Below, one piece after another: positions 38,833 through 48,818 of a stretch of 64,000 nucleotides of DNA (positions are counted from its first letter, which is position 1; each line of letters starts with the position of its first letter). A program made the translations under genes and the position numbers. The notes under the pieces are model-generated. The model did not search any database, was not told the DNA's origin, and was given only the letters and a program-made list of their open reading frames with translations. Source of the DNA: Roseomonas acroporae. GTDB lineage: Bacteria; Pseudomonadota; Alphaproteobacteria; Acetobacterales; Acetobacteraceae. Location of the stretch: contig NZ_JALPRX010000046.1 in the NCBI RefSeq assembly GCF_023223525.1, positions 21,572-85,571 of the forward strand, in the 5' to 3' direction.

Positions 38833-39152
38833 GCGGCATCCTGCAACAGCTCGGCCGTGCCTCGGCCGCCGAGGACTTCTTCGCGCTCCTCGACCTCCCC
38901 TATGACCGGCAGGTCGTCGACGTCGCGCGCCTGCACATCCTGCGCCGCATGCGCGACTACCTGCGCGACACCGCGCTGGAGGCGATGCCGGAGGAGCAGG
39001 TCCGGAGCACGCTGCGCGAGAGGCTCGCCCGGGCGCATGCCGACTTCGTCGCCTCCACCCCGATCGAGCAGCGGGTCTTCAAGGTGCTGAAGGAGGCGGT
39101 GCGGCCGGCCGGCCGCGCCTTCGTCCCGCTGTCCGACGTCACCATCGGCTGA
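38829..39152 (+). CDS. nifW: Nitrogenase-stabilising protein NifW
   Basis: A 107-residue protein with the NifW pattern: [15 protein letters not shown] near the N-terminus and NifW-like [12 protein letters not shown] equivalents ([17 protein letters not shown]). NifW protects the MoFe protein against oxygen. The ATG overlaps the cysE stop (ATGA). Confidence 0.9.
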   Translation: MSGILQQLGRASAAEDFFALLDLPYDRQVVDVARLHILRRMRDYLRDTALEAMPEEQVRSTLRERLARAHADFVASTPIEQRVFKVLKEAVRPAGRAFVPLSDVTIG

Positions 39153-39178
39153 TCCAGGGAGCGACGGGGAGAACCGCC

Positions 39179-40033
39179 ATGCACATCGTCGTCTGCATCA
39201 AGCAGGTGCCGGACAGCGCGCAGATCCGCGTGCACCCGGTCACCAACACCATCATGCGCCAGGGGGTCCCCACCATCATCAACCCCTACGACCTGTTCGC
39301 GCTGGAGGAGGCGCTGCGCCTGCGCGACCAGCTCGGCGGCGAGGTGACGGTGCTGACCATGGGCCCGCCCATGGCCGAGGATTCGCTGCGCAAGGCCCTG
39401 ACCTTCGGCGCCGACCGCGCCGTGCTGCTGACCGACCGCTTCTTCGCCGGCTCCGACACGCTGGCGACGAGCTTCGCCCTGGCCCAGGCCATCCGCAGGA
39501 TCGGCGAGACCTGGGGCGAGCCGCGCATCGTCTTCACCGGCAAGCAGACCATCGACGGCGACACCGCCCAGGTCGGCCCCGGCATCGCGCGCCGGCTCGG
39601 CCTCAGCCAGCTCACCTACGTCGCCGCCATCGACGAGGTCGATCCGGCGGCGGGCACGATGACCCTGCGCCGCCGCGCCGAGGGAGGCGTGCAGGAGCTG
39701 ACCACGCGCCTGCCGGTGCTGATCACCATGCTCGAGGGCACCAACGAGATGCGCCGCGGCAAGGTGGCCGACGCGCTGCGCGCCGCCCGTGCCGAGATCG
39801 TCACCTGGAGCGCCGCCAAGGCCGGCATCACCGATGTCGCGATGTGCGGCCTGCGCGGCTCTCCCACCGTGGTCAAGCGCGTCTTCGCGCCCGCCGCGCG
39901 CGCCGAGAGGGCCGTCCTGGTGGAGACCCAGGACAGGTCCCCCGGCGAGATCGCCGAGGCGCTGATCGCCGGCATCGGGACGCGCCTGCCGGCGCTGCAC
40001 GACGACCTGCTGCGCGCCGCGGCAGGCTACTGA
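39179..40033 (+). CDS. fixA: Electron transfer flavoprotein subunit FixA
   Basis: A 284-residue ETF beta-type subunit (VCIKQVPDSAQIRV, then TIINPYDLFALEEALRLRD). With FixB it forms the bifurcating flavoprotein that sends electrons from NADH to quinone and to ferredoxin for nitrogenase. Starts 26 bp after nifW with no promoter in between. Confidence 0.95.
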   Translation: MHIVVCIKQVPDSAQIRVHPVTNTIMRQGVPTIINPYDLFALEEALRLRDQLGGEVTVLTMGPPMAEDSLRKALTFGADRAVLLTDRFFAGSDTLATSFALAQAIRRIGETWGEPRIVFTGKQTIDGDTAQVGPGIARRLGLSQLTYVAAIDEVDPAAGTMTLRRRAEGGVQELTTRLPVLITMLEGTNEMRRGKVADALRAARAEIVTWSAAKAGITDVAMCGLRGSPTVVKRVFAPAARAERAVLVETQDRSPGEIAEALIAGIGTRLPALHDDLLRAAAGY

Positions 40034-40048
40034 TCGGAGGCTGCAACC

Positions 40049-41137
40049 ATGAGCGGAACGGCGAGGCCGGCCTCCGGCCGGGCGGGCATGAAGAAGGAGC
40101 TGCCGGAGCACTTCAGGGCGTACCGGCACGTCTGGGTGTTCGTCGAGGTGGAGCACGGCGCCGTGCATCCCGTCTCGCTGGAGCTGCTGGGCGAGGGCCG
40201 CAAGCTGGCCGACAAGCTCGGCGCCGAGCTGGCCGGCGTGGTGCTCGGCGGCGAGGAGCGGGGACTGCGCGACGCGGTCACGGCCGCCTGGGAGCACGGG
40301 GCGGACCTCGTCTACCTCGGCACCGACCCGGTGCTCGACCAGTACCGCAACGAGCCCTACACGCGGGCGATGACGCAACTCGTCAACACCTACAAGCCCG
40401 AGATCCTGCTGCTCGGCGCGACGGTGCTCGGTCGCGATCTCGCCGGCGCCATCGCCACCACCCTGCTCACCGGCCTCACCGCCGACTGCACCGAGCTCGC
40501 GATCGACGACGAGCGCTCCCTCGCCGCGACCCGCCCCACCTTCGGCGGCTCGCTGCTCTGCACCATCCACACGCTGAACTTCCGCCCGCAGATGGCGACC
40601 GTCCGTCCGCGCGTGATGGCGATGCCGAGGCCCGAGCCCGGCCGCGTCGGCCGCCTCGTGCCCTTCCGCCCCGAGCTGCGCGAGGAGGACATCGTCACCA
40701 AGGTGCTGCGCTACCTGCCGGACCGCGACAGCGACAAGGCGCAGCTCGCCTATGCCGACGTGGTGGTGGCGGGCGGCATGGGGCTGCGTTCGGCCGAGAA
40801 CCTGCAGCTCGTGCGCAACCTCGCGGCGGTGCTGCGGGGCGAGTGGGGCGGCTCCCGCCCGCTGGTGCAGAAGGGCTGGATGACGGCCGACCGGCAGATC
40901 GGCCAGACCGGCAAGACCATCCGGCCGCGGCTCTACATCGCCGCGGGCATCTCGGGCGCCATCCAGCACCGCGTCGGCGTCGAGGGCGCGGACCTGATCC
41001 TTGCCATCAACACCGACCCGAAGGCGCCGATCTTCGACTTCGCCCATCTCGGCGTCGTCGCCGATGCGGTGGAGCTGCTGCCGGCGCTGACCGAGGCCTT
41101 CGGCCGGCGCCTCGCCGTCAACCGCCTGGCCGGCTAG
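40049..41137 (+). CDS. fixB: Electron transfer flavoprotein subunit FixB
   Basis: A 362-residue ETF alpha-type subunit. The C-terminal FAD domain shows [20 protein letters not shown] and [20 protein letters not shown]. It partners FixA. It is 15 bp downstream of fixA. Confidence 0.95.
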   Translation: MSGTARPASGRAGMKKELPEHFRAYRHVWVFVEVEHGAVHPVSLELLGEGRKLADKLGAELAGVVLGGEERGLRDAVTAAWEHGADLVYLGTDPVLDQYRNEPYTRAMTQLVNTYKPEILLLGATVLGRDLAGAIATTLLTGLTADCTELAIDDERSLAATRPTFGGSLLCTIHTLNFRPQMATVRPRVMAMPRPEPGRVGRLVPFRPELREEDIVTKVLRYLPDRDSDKAQLAYADVVVAGGMGLRSAENLQLVRNLAAVLRGEWGGSRPLVQKGWMTADRQIGQTGKTIRPRLYIAAGISGAIQHRVGVEGADLILAINTDPKAPIFDFAHLGVVADAVELLPALTEAFGRRLAVNRLAG

Positions 41138-41150
41138 GGAGGAACGTCTC

Positions 41151-42455
41151 GTGGAACAGGAACGCTTCGACGCCATCGTGGTCGGCGCCGGCCCTTCGGG
41201 CAACGCCGCCGCCTACACCATGGCCAGGGAAGGGCTCAACGTGCTCCAGCTCGAGCGCGGCGAGTACCCCGGCTCCAAGAACGTGCAGGGCGCGATCCTC
41301 TACGCCGACGCGCTGGAGCGCATCATCCCCGACTTCCGCGACGACGCGCCGCTGGAGCGCCACGTCGTCGAGCAGCGCGTGTGGATGATGGACGACGCCT
41401 CCCACACCGGCATGCACTACCGCTCCGACGGCTTCAACGAGGAGAGGCCGAACCGCTACACGATCATCCGCGCCCAGTTCGACCGCTGGTTCAGCCGCAA
41501 GGTCCGCGAGGCCGGCGCCACCGTGCTCTGCGAGACCACGGTGACGGAGCTGCTGCGGGACGGCCGCGGCAAGGTGATCGGCGTGCTGACCGACCGCCAC
41601 GGCGGCCCGCTGCTGGCGGACGTGGTGGTGCTGGCCGAGGGGGTGAACGGCCTCGTCGGCCAGCGCGCCGGGCTGCGCCCCGAGCTGAGGCCGCACGACG
41701 TGGCGCTGGCGGTGAAGGAGATGCACTTCCTGCCGCAGGAGGTGATCGAGAGCCGCTTCAACCTGGCCGGCGACGAGGGCGTGGTGATCGAGGCCATGGG
41801 CACGATCACCAGGGGCATGACCGGCACCGCCTTCCTCTACACCAACCGCGAGAGCATCTCGGTCGGCATAGGGTGCATGGTGGGGGACTTCGCGGAGCGC
41901 AAGGTCAGCCCCTACGCGCTGCTCGACGCCTTCAAGAGCCACCCGAGCATCCGGCCGCTGCTCGCCGACTCCGAGGTGCGCGAGTACGCCGCCCACCTGA
42001 TCCCCGAGGGCGGCTACAAGGCGATCCCGCAGCTCACCGGCGATGGCTGGCTCGCCGTCGGCGATGCCGGGCATTTCGTCAATGCGGTGCACCGCGAGGG
42101 CTCCAACCTCGCCATGACCTCGGGCCGCGTCGCCGGCGAGACGGTGGCGTGGCTGAAGCGCCGCCGCGAGCCCTGCACCGCCGCCGGCCTCGCCGAGTAC
42201 CGCAGGCGCCTGGAGGCGAGCTTCGTGATGAAGGACATGCGCAAGTATCGCGGCATCCCGGCGCTGCTGCACCGCAACCGCCACCTGCTGGATCTCTACC
42301 CGCGCCTCGCCAGCCAAGCGGCGCAGACCTGGCTGCGGGTGGACGGCGTCGACAAGCGCACCAAGGAGAATCAGATCCTGGGCAGCCTCCGCCGGGCGCG
42401 GGGCCTCCGGGGGCTGATGGGCGACGCCTTCCGCCTGGCGCGCGCCTGGCGCTGA
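41151..42455 (+). CDS. fixC: ETF-quinone oxidoreductase-like FixC
   Basis: A 434-residue flavoprotein with N-terminal FAD motif [15 protein letters not shown] and the [15 protein letters not shown] block (GDAGHFVNA) of the ETF-QO family. It is the membrane-associated quinone-reducing part of FixABCX. It starts at GTG 41151, after GGGAGGAACGTCTC, 13 bp after fixB. Confidence 0.94.
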   Translation: MEQERFDAIVVGAGPSGNAAAYTMAREGLNVLQLERGEYPGSKNVQGAILYADALERIIPDFRDDAPLERHVVEQRVWMMDDASHTGMHYRSDGFNEERPNRYTIIRAQFDRWFSRKVREAGATVLCETTVTELLRDGRGKVIGVLTDRHGGPLLADVVVLAEGVNGLVGQRAGLRPELRPHDVALAVKEMHFLPQEVIESRFNLAGDEGVVIEAMGTITRGMTGTAFLYTNRESISVGIGCMVGDFAERKVSPYALLDAFKSHPSIRPLLADSEVREYAAHLIPEGGYKAIPQLTGDGWLAVGDAGHFVNAVHREGSNLAMTSGRVAGETVAWLKRRREPCTAAGLAEYRRRLEASFVMKDMRKYRGIPALLHRNRHLLDLYPRLASQAAQTWLRVDGVDKRTKENQILGSLRRARGLRGLMGDAFRLARAWR

Positions 42456-42500
42456 GCCCGGACCGGAAACAACGCAACCAGAGAGGCCGAGGAGGCACGA

Positions 42501-42788
42501 ATGAGCGGAGCACGCATCGAGGAGAAGCTGTTCCAGAACCGCTACCTGGTGGATGCCGGCCGCCCGCACATCAAGGTGCGTGCGCATGCCGTACCTTCGC
42601 CGGCGCTGCGGGCGCTGGTGCATGCCTGCCCGGCGAACTGCTACAGCGAGACGGACACGGGCGCGGTCGAGGTCGCGACGGATGGCTGCATGGAATGCGG
42701 CACCTGCCGCGTTCTCACCCAGGCCACCGGCGAGATCGAGTGGAGCTACCCGCGCGGCGGGTTCGGCGTCCTCTACAAGTTCGGGTGA
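42501..42788 (+). CDS. fixX: Ferredoxin-like FixX
   Basis: A 95-residue ferredoxin-like protein with cluster residues in [10 protein letters not shown] and [12 protein letters not shown], as in FixX, the [4Fe-4S] partner of FixC. It lies 45 bp after fixC with a GAGGAGGCACG site. Confidence 0.93.
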   Translation: MSGARIEEKLFQNRYLVDAGRPHIKVRAHAVPSPALRALVHACPANCYSETDTGAVEVATDGCMECGTCRVLTQATGEIEWSYPRGGFGVLYKFG

Positions 42789-42793
42789 CGGTC

Positions 42794-43063
42794 ATGGCAA
42801 CCGGAACCTGCGGCGACGACTGCGCGTGCCGCCGGGCGGTGCTGACGGCCTACCGGGAGCTGACCGCCCGGTACTGCAGCGATCGTCGCGCCCTGGCCTG
42901 CTGCGCCATGATCTACCGTTGCCACCACGCCGCCGAGGACGGGCAGGCGGCCGCATCGAAGGTGCGGCAGTGGGTGGATGCGACGACGGGCAGGCGGCTT
43001 CCCGCGCGGCGGCGCGGCGCGGCCGGCCGCGCGCCCGTGCCGCAGGCCGCCATCGGCCGCTGA
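42794..43063 (+). CDS. Small Cys-rich protein downstream of fixX
   Basis: An 89-residue frame 5 bp after fixX. Seven cysteines fall in the first 43 residues (C6, C10, C12, C28, C36, C37, C43) around a helical TAYRELTARY segment; the tail is Arg/Pro/Ala-rich. I do not recognise the family. Tight spacing and Cys content suggest a real, co-transcribed gene, possibly metal- or cluster-binding. Confidence 0.6.
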   Translation: MATGTCGDDCACRRAVLTAYRELTARYCSDRRALACCAMIYRCHHAAEDGQAAASKVRQWVDATTGRRLPARRRGAAGRAPVPQAAIGR

Positions 43064-43215
43064 CGGCCCTCGGCACGCGCCGTTCCGGCCGCGCGGCCAC
43101 GGGCTGCCTGTCTCCTGGAGCGCGTTGCCGCGTACCGCCTGCTCCGTCGGTTCCCGCGGCGTGCCGGCCGGCCGGCGCCAATCCTTGCGCCTGCCGGCCA
43201 ACGCCACGCGAATGG

Positions 43216-43422
43216 CTACTTGCCCACCATCACGTCCGAAGCCTTGATCACGGCCGTCACCGTGTCGCCCACCGCCAGGGCCAGCTCGTCGATCGCCTCG
43301 TTGGTGATGGATGACGTGACCACCGCGCCACCGCCGATCTCGATCCGGACATGGCCGGTGGTCTGTCCCTTCTTGACCTCGATCACCTTGCCGTTGAGCT
43401 GGTTGCGCGCGCTCAGTTTCAT
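43216..43422 (-). CDS. mop: Molybdenum-pterin binding protein (molbindin, Mop)
   Basis: A 68-residue single TOBE/Mop-domain protein: MKLSARNQLNGKVIEVKKG, then VVTSSITNEAIDELALAVGD and VTAVIKASDVMVGK, the complete molbindin signature. It oligomerises to store or buffer molybdate. It faces the nif operon head-on at its end. ATG 43422 has AAGGA at eight bases; the upstream ATG (43431) would leave no spacing. No molybdate transporter genes are adjacent. Mo storage for nitrogenase is likely. Confidence 0.92.
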   Translation of the reverse strand: MKLSARNQLNGKVIEVKKGQTTGHVRIEIGGGAVVTSSITNEAIDELALAVGDTVTAVIKASDVMVGK

Positions 43423-43656
43423 CGTCTGCATCCTTCGATCGGTCCGTCGCTGCCAGCCTGCGCTGACGGGCGACATATTGGAGCGAAGCGGCGTCCCGTT
43501 GAAGTGCCGCTTCCGGGTTGAACGGCCTGGGCCGGTCCGTCGCCGCGCCGCCGGCACGGTCCCGGGCCCGCCATCCGGGATCGCGAAGGACGCAGGCGGC
43601 GTCGGAGCATCCTCAAGCCGGGTGCCCGCACCCGGCGATTCGGCAGACGCGCCGGA

Positions 43657-44868
43657 TCAGGGGCTGGAACGGCTCCGGCTGGCCGCCTGCCGCTCGCGCG
43701 GGGCGAAGCGCAGCACCAGCGCGCCCAGCAGACCGGCCGCGAGCGAGCCGAGCAGGATGCCGAGCTTGGCCTCGCCCAGCAGGCGCGGGACCTCCTCGAA
43801 GGAGAGCGTCGCGACGAACAGGCTCATGGTGAAGCCGATGCCGCAGAGCAGCGAGACGCCGAGGAGTTGCAGCCAGCTCGCCCCGGCGGGCAGGTCCGCG
43901 AGGCCGAGGCGGATCAGCAGGGCGGCGCTGCCGAACACGCCCCCCAGCTTGCCGAGCAGCAGGCCGAGCGCGATGCCGAGCGTCAGCGGCTCCGCCAGCT
44001 TGTCGGCGGTCAGTCCGCCGAGATAGACGCCGGCATTGGCGAGGCCGAAGAGCGGCACGATCAAGAAGGCGACCGGCAGGTGCAGCGCGTGCTCCAGCTC
44101 GTGCAGCGGCGAGCCCTCGACCCGGTCCGGCGCGCCCGGCGTGGTGCGGATCGGCACGGCGAGCGCGGTCAGCACGCCGGCCACGGTGGCGTGCACGCCG
44201 GAGCGGAGGGTGAAGAACCACAGCACCGCGCCGAGCAGCAGATAGGGCCAGAGCCGGCGCACCCCCAGCCGGTTCAGCCCGACGAGCAGGCCGAACAGCA
44301 CCGCCGCCGCGCCGAGATCCGGCACCGAGATCTCCGCGGTGTAGAACAGGGCGATGATCACCACCGCGCCGAGGTCGTCGATGATGGCGAGCGCGGCGAG
44401 GAACACCTTGAGGGAGGCGGGCACGCGCGGGCCGAGCAGCGAGAGCACCCCGAGCGCGAAGGCGATGTCGGTCGCGGTCGGGATCGCCCAGCCGCGCAGC
44501 GTGGCGGCGCTGCCGGCGTTGAAGGCGGCGAAGATCAGCGCCGGGACGAGCATGCCGCCGGCCGCCGCGATCCCGGGCAGCACGCGGCGCGGCCAGGTGG
44601 AGAGCTGCCCGTCCAGCATCTCGCGCTTGATCTCGAGGCCGACGAGCAGGAAGAACAGCGCCATCAGCCCGTCGTTGATCCAGTGCTCGACGCTGAGCGG
44701 GCCGAGCTTCGCGTGCAGGGCGTGCTCGTAGAGGTCGGCCAGCGGCGAGTTGGCGACGAGCAGCGCCAGGGCTGCGGCGCCCATCAGCACCAGCCCGCCG
44801 GAAGCCTCGTTGTCGAGGAAGGCGCGCAGCGGCGAGACGGGGCGGTGAAGGGGGGTGGGACGGCTCAT
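43657..44868 (-). CDS. nhaA: Na+/H+ antiporter NhaA
   Basis: A 403-residue, about 12-helix antiporter. The twin-aspartate region [13 protein letters not shown] and the discontinuous-helix motif [13 protein letters not shown] are intact; [19 protein letters not shown] is typical. It exports Na+ for protons at alkaline pH. ATG 44868 has an AGAGGGAGGGT leader. It is 234 bp upstream of mop on the same strand, but a shared function is not expected. Confidence 0.95.
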   Translation of the reverse strand: MSRPTPLHRPVSPLRAFLDNEASGGLVLMGAAALALLVANSPLADLYEHALHAKLGPLSVEHWINDGLMALFFLLVGLEIKREMLDGQLSTWPRRVLPGIAAAGGMLVPALIFAAFNAGSAATLRGWAIPTATDIAFALGVLSLLGPRVPASLKVFLAALAIIDDLGAVVIIALFYTAEISVPDLGAAAVLFGLLVGLNRLGVRRLWPYLLLGAVLWFFTLRSGVHATVAGVLTALAVPIRTTPGAPDRVEGSPLHELEHALHLPVAFLIVPLFGLANAGVYLGGLTADKLAEPLTLGIALGLLLGKLGGVFGSAALLIRLGLADLPAGASWLQLLGVSLLCGIGFTMSLFVATLSFEEVPRLLGEAKLGILLGSLAAGLLGALVLRFAPRERQAASRSRSSP

Positions 44869-45095
44869 ACCCTCCCTCTACGTCGGGCCGGCCGGGGTGG
44901 AAACCGTTTCCGGGCCCGGCGTGCCTGAACGGATCGGGAGCGGGCCGGATGCCGCCTGGCCGATGCCGGCCTCCATGCCGGGTTTCAGGCCTGGCCAGGC
45001 GGCGGGCCGGCATGCCCCCCCGGTGCCGCGCGGCCGCCTCGCCGGCGCCGCGCGCGACGCCACGTCGCACGGGCCGGCGCCCGTGCGGGGCGGCA

Positions 45096-46085
45096 TCAGT
45101 CCACCGTGATGTTGGCGGCCCGGATCACCGGCGCCCAGCGCTCGCGCTCGGCGCGGATGAAGCGGCCGAAGGCGGGGCCGTCCATGGTACCGGGGTCGGC
45201 ACCCTCGTCGCGCAGGCGCTGCTGCATCTCGGGGCTGCGCAGGCTGGCCTGCATCGCCGCGAGCAGGCGGGCGCGGATCGCCTCCGGCGTGCCCTTCGGC
45301 ACCAGCAGCCCGTACCAGGCCGAGGCGCGGTAGCCCGGCAGGGTCTCGGCCACGGTGGGCAGGTCGGGCAGCACGGCGGCGCGGTGCTCGCCGGTCACCG
45401 CCAGGGCGCGCACCTGGGTGCCCTGCAGCAGCCCGACCACGGAGGGCAGGGTGGTGATCATGAACGGGATGTGCCCGGCCACCACGTCGTTCAGCGCCGG
45501 CGCGGCGCCGCGGAAGGGCAGGTGCTCGGCCTCGATGCCCGCCATCTGGCAGAACAGCGCCGCCGCGAGATGGCTCGCCGAGCCGTTGCCGGCCGAGCCG
45601 TAGGAGAGCTTGCCGCGCTCCTTCTTCCCCTCGGCGATCAGCTCCGCCAGCGACTTCGCCGGCGTGCCGGGGCCGACCACCACCACCAGCGCGGCATCCG
45701 CCACCAGCCCCACCGGCTCCAGCGTGCGCTCCGGATCGACCGGCATGTTGCGGCCGAACAGGGTGGGGTTCACCGCCATCGGGCCCTGGTTGCCCATCAG
45801 GATGGTGTAGCCGTCCGGCTTCTCGCGGGCGACGACCTCGGTGGCGATGTTGCCGCCGGCGCCGGGGCGGTTGTCCACCACCACGGGCTGGCCGAGGTGC
45901 TTCTGCATCTCCCCGGCCAGCACGCGCGCCAGCGCGTCGGTGCCGCCGCCCGGCGCGTAGGGCAGGATCAGCTTCAGCGGCCGGTCGGGGAACTCGCCCT
46001 GGGCGAAGGCGGGCCGTGCGAAGGGCAGGGGGGTGACGGAAAGCGCGGCGAGCGCCTGGAGCGCGTGGCGGCGTGTGACGGGCAT
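45096..46085 (-). CDS. Bug/TctC-family substrate-binding protein
   Basis: A 329-residue periplasmic protein with signal peptide (TRRHALQALAALSVTPLPFARPAFA, about 28 residues in two parts) and mature motifs FPDRPLKLILPYAPGGGTD, VVVDNRPGAGG and LSYGSAGNGSASHLAAALF. It is downstream of the prpF-like gene across a 286-bp gap that carries a tandem repeat, and may be in the same regulon. No TctAB genes nearby. Confidence 0.9.
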   Translation of the reverse strand: MPVTRRHALQALAALSVTPLPFARPAFAQGEFPDRPLKLILPYAPGGGTDALARVLAGEMQKHLGQPVVVDNRPGAGGNIATEVVAREKPDGYTILMGNQGPMAVNPTLFGRNMPVDPERTLEPVGLVADAALVVVVGPGTPAKSLAELIAEGKKERGKLSYGSAGNGSASHLAAALFCQMAGIEAEHLPFRGAAPALNDVVAGHIPFMITTLPSVVGLLQGTQVRALAVTGEHRAAVLPDLPTVAETLPGYRASAWYGLLVPKGTPEAIRARLLAAMQASLRSPEMQQRLRDEGADPGTMDGPAFGRFIRAERERWAPVIRAANITVD

Positions 46086-46180
46086 GGTCGTCTCCTCGTG
46101 TGGCTTGCGGTCGGTACGGTTCGGCGGCGCTTGGCTGGCACCGCGCCGGGGCGGCAGGCCCGCCTCCGGCGCCGGGGTGG

Positions 46181-46325
46181 ATGCGGCCCGGGCCAGGGAA
46201 TCGGCCCAGGGTGATGCGGCCCGGGCCGGGAAGCCGGCCCGGGGGATGTGGTCCGGGCCGGGAAGCCGGCCCGGGGGATGCGGTCCGGGCCGGGAAGCCG
46301 GCCCGGGGGGGGACGCGGTCCGGGG
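46181..46325. repeat. 32-bp GC-rich tandem repeat, about 4.4 units
   Basis: Units start atgcggtccgggccgggaag and end ccggcccggggg. Full units are 46214-46245, 46246-46277 and 46278-46311 (the last with two extra G), flanked by a degenerate unit (46181-46213) and a partial one (46312-46325). Each unit holds its own dyad (ccgggcc/ggcccgg). The array fills the gap between the prpF-like stop and the Bug start on the minus strand. Confidence 0.85.
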
Positions 46326-46371
46326 AGTGCGCGTGGCCGCCGCGCGGCAGGGGGAGAGGCCGGGCTCTCCC

Positions 46372-47466
46372 TCAGGCGGCGCGGCGGGCCGGGTGGCCGG
46401 CCCAGACGCGCGCCGGCACCAGCAGCGTGCCCTCGAACAGGCGCCGCGCCGTGCGCAGCGAGCCGGCCCAGAGCACGTCGTCGGCGGTGACCTCCAGCGC
46501 CACGTCCATCACGCCGGAGGGATGGGCGATCGAGACCACGTCCGGCACGGCGCCGGTCGGCGGCGCGGCGACGGCGTGCACCACCGTGCCCGCCATGCGC
46601 GCCGCGGCGGCGAGGCAGATGCCGCCCGTCACCGCCATCGCCTTGTGCACGGCGTGCGGCGTCAGGTAGCGCGCGACCAGCGTCGCCTCGGGCGAGGCCG
46701 CGACGAAGGCCACCTTGGGCACCACGCTGTCGCGCACGTCGCCGAGCCCCATGCGCTCGCCGGCCTCCAGGCGCAGCCCCTCGATCCGCGCCAGCAGCGC
46801 GCGGTCGGCATCGATGGCGGCGGGCGTCGCCGTGGCGTCGGCGCCGATCGCGGCGGCGTCGAGGATCATCATCGGCATGGCGCAGTCGATCAGCGTCACC
46901 GGCACGCCCTGGATCGTCTCCGTGCGCCGGCCGGTCGGGAACAGCCTGCCGGTCTTGCCGCCGGCGACGTTGCGGAAGCGAAGCTGGATCGGTGCCGCCG
47001 TGCCGCCGACGCCCGGGATCGCCGTGTCGCCGTCATAGGTCACGGCGCCGTCCGGCGTCCGCACCAGCGCCTCCACCAGCGCGCCGGTGTTCATGTTGCG
47101 GATGCGCACCGTCGTCTCGGGATGCCGCGCCTCGACCAGCCCGGCCTCGATCGCGAAAGGCCCGACGCCGGCGAGCATGTTGCCGCAATTGGGGCGCGTA
47201 TCGACGACCGCCGCGTCGAAGGAGACCTGCGCGAACAGGTAGTCCACGTCGGCCTCGGGGTGGTCGGAGGGCGAGACGATCGCGACCTTGCTGGTCAGCG
47301 TGTTGCCGCCGCCGATGCCGTCCACCTGGAGCTGGTGCGGCGAGCCCATCGCGGCGAGCAGCACGGCGTCGCGCGTCGCCGCGTCGGCGGGCAGGTCGGC
47401 GGCCAGGAAGTAGGGGCCGCGGCTGGTGCCGCCGCGCATCAGGACGCAGGGAATGCGGGTCTGCAT
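46372..47466 (-). CDS. PrpF-family isomerase, 4-oxalomesaconate tautomerase-like
   Basis: A 364-residue cytosolic protein of the PrpF/DapF-like fold. RIPCVLMRGGTSRGPYFLA, QVDGIGGGNTLTSKVAIV and RPNCGNMLAGVG (with the catalytic Cys of the family) are clear. Related enzymes isomerise aconitate or tautomerise 4-oxalomesaconate in gallate breakdown; the exact substrate is not fixed by sequence alone. It is divergent from a LysR gene and upstream of a Bug protein, which suggests uptake and use of an aromatic or tricarboxylic acid. Confidence 0.88.
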   Translation of the reverse strand: MQTRIPCVLMRGGTSRGPYFLAADLPADAATRDAVLLAAMGSPHQLQVDGIGGGNTLTSKVAIVSPSDHPEADVDYLFAQVSFDAAVVDTRPNCGNMLAGVGPFAIEAGLVEARHPETTVRIRNMNTGALVEALVRTPDGAVTYDGDTAIPGVGGTAAPIQLRFRNVAGGKTGRLFPTGRRTETIQGVPVTLIDCAMPMMILDAAAIGADATATPAAIDADRALLARIEGLRLEAGERMGLGDVRDSVVPKVAFVAASPEATLVARYLTPHAVHKAMAVTGGICLAAAARMAGTVVHAVAAPPTGAVPDVVSIAHPSGVMDVALEVTADDVLWAGSLRTARRLFEGTLLVPARVWAGHPARRAA

Positions 47467-47540
47467 GGGAAGGCGTCTCCTCGTGGCGTGCCTATACGGA
47501 GCAGGGCGGTTCCGCTGAAGTGCAAAGATCGGCAGGATCC

Positions 47541-47555
47541 TTGCGCGCGGTGCAA
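47541..47555. promoter_or_regulatory. LysR-type T-N11-A operator
   Basis: TTGC-gcgcggt-GCAA is a dyad containing T-N11-A. A second overlapping dyad joins gcaaagatc (47523-47531) with gatccttgc (47536-47544). Both lie in the 236-bp gap between the divergent prpF-like and LysR genes. Confidence 0.65.
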
Positions 47556-47702
47556 CCTCGGCGTCGCGGACCCGCCGCGGGGCCGCGTCCCCGGCGCGGA
47601 TCCATGCCGCCGTGCGGTACGCGCCCGCCGGCGATCGGCCCTATCCTGCGTCCGCCCGGCGCGGCGGAGAAGCGGGGAAGGCCGGGCAGGCGGGAGGCCG
47701 CG

Positions 47703-48629
47703 TTGGGCATCGATCTCGACCAGTTGCGCACCTTCGTCGCCGTCGCCGAGGCCGGCGGCCTCAGCCGCGCCGCCGAGACGCTGCACCTTTCGCTGCCCGC
47801 CATCTCGCGCCGCCTCACCGCGCTGGAGGAGGAGCTGGGCGTGGTGCTGCTGGCGCGCAGCTCCCGCCGCGTGGTGCCGACGCAGCTGGGCCGCGAATTC
47901 CTCCCCCGCGCCCGCCGCCTGCTCGACGAGCTGGAGGAGAGCCTGCTCGGCATCCGCGAGACGGCGGCGCGCCGGCGTGGCGTCGTCACCCTCGCCTGCA
48001 TCCCGACGGCCGCCTACTACTTCCTGCCCGCGACGCTCGCCGCCTTCGCGCGCCGCTTCCCGCAGGTGCGGGTGCGGGTGATGGACCTCTCGGCCGAGGG
48101 CGTGATCGACGCGGTGGCGACGGGCGGCGCCGAGTTCGGCATCGGCATGGAGGGGGCGCAGCACCCCGAGGTGCTGTTCCGCCTGCTGCGCCAGGACCCG
48201 TTCGTGCTGGCCTGCCGGCGTGACCACCCCTTCGCCGCGCGACGCGCCCCGCTGCGCTGGAGCGAGCTGGAGGGGGAGCGGCTGGTCGGCGTCTCGCGCC
48301 GCTCCGGCAACCGGCTGATCCTGGACCGTGCGCTGCTGCCGCGCGGCCTCTCCCTGACCTGGAGCTGCGAGACGGAGCACCTCTCCACCAGCCTCGGCCT
48401 GGTGGAGGCCGGGCTCGGCGTCGCCGTGGTGCCGCGCCTCGCCCTGCCGCGCGGGGCGCACCCGGTGCTGGTGGCGCGGCCGCTGGTGGAGCCGCTGGTG
48501 GAGCGCGGCACCGGGCTGGTGCTGCGGCGCGGCTTCACCCTGGCCCCGGCGGCGCGTGCCCTGCTCGACCTGCTGACCGCCCGGCTGAGCCGGCCGGAGG
48601 TGCCGCGCCGGGGGCTGGCGGCCGGTTGA
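47703..48629 (+). CDS. LysR-family transcriptional regulator
   Basis: A 308-residue regulator. The N-terminal winged helix (LDQLRTFVAVAEAGGLSRAAE, residues 4-24, and SLPAISRRLTALEEELG) is followed by the periplasmic-binding-like effector domain. No ATG lies near; the TTG at 47703 with GGGAGG seven bases upstream starts the conserved domain and is chosen. It probably controls the divergent prpF-like gene through the T-N11-A dyad at 47541. Confidence 0.9.
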   Translation: MGIDLDQLRTFVAVAEAGGLSRAAETLHLSLPAISRRLTALEEELGVVLLARSSRRVVPTQLGREFLPRARRLLDELEESLLGIRETAARRRGVVTLACIPTAAYYFLPATLAAFARRFPQVRVRVMDLSAEGVIDAVATGGAEFGIGMEGAQHPEVLFRLLRQDPFVLACRRDHPFAARRAPLRWSELEGERLVGVSRRSGNRLILDRALLPRGLSLTWSCETEHLSTSLGLVEAGLGVAVVPRLALPRGAHPVLVARPLVEPLVERGTGLVLRRGFTLAPAARALLDLLTARLSRPEVPRRGLAAG

Positions 48630-48710
48630 CGCAGCCGCGCATGCGGCGGGCGCATGCCGCCGTTCGGGGCAGCCTGACAGGGGGCGCTGACAGGGAGCGT
48701 CCGGCAGAGG

Positions 48711-48760
48711 GTGCCCAGGGAGGGCCAGGGAGGGCCAGGGAGGGCCAGGGAGGGCCAGGG
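48711..48760. repeat. 10-bp tandem repeat, about five units
   Basis: Four exact copies of agggccaggg (48721-48760), preceded by a diverged unit (gtgcccaggg, 48711-48720) and followed by a G run. It lies upstream of the DUF4198 gene and its Fur-like dyad, a place where copy-number change could alter expression. Confidence 0.85.
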
Positions 48761-48818
48761 GGGGAAAGGCACGGGGACGGGGCGGCGCCGGCCGCAGGGC
48801 AGATGGCCAGCTATTTGC

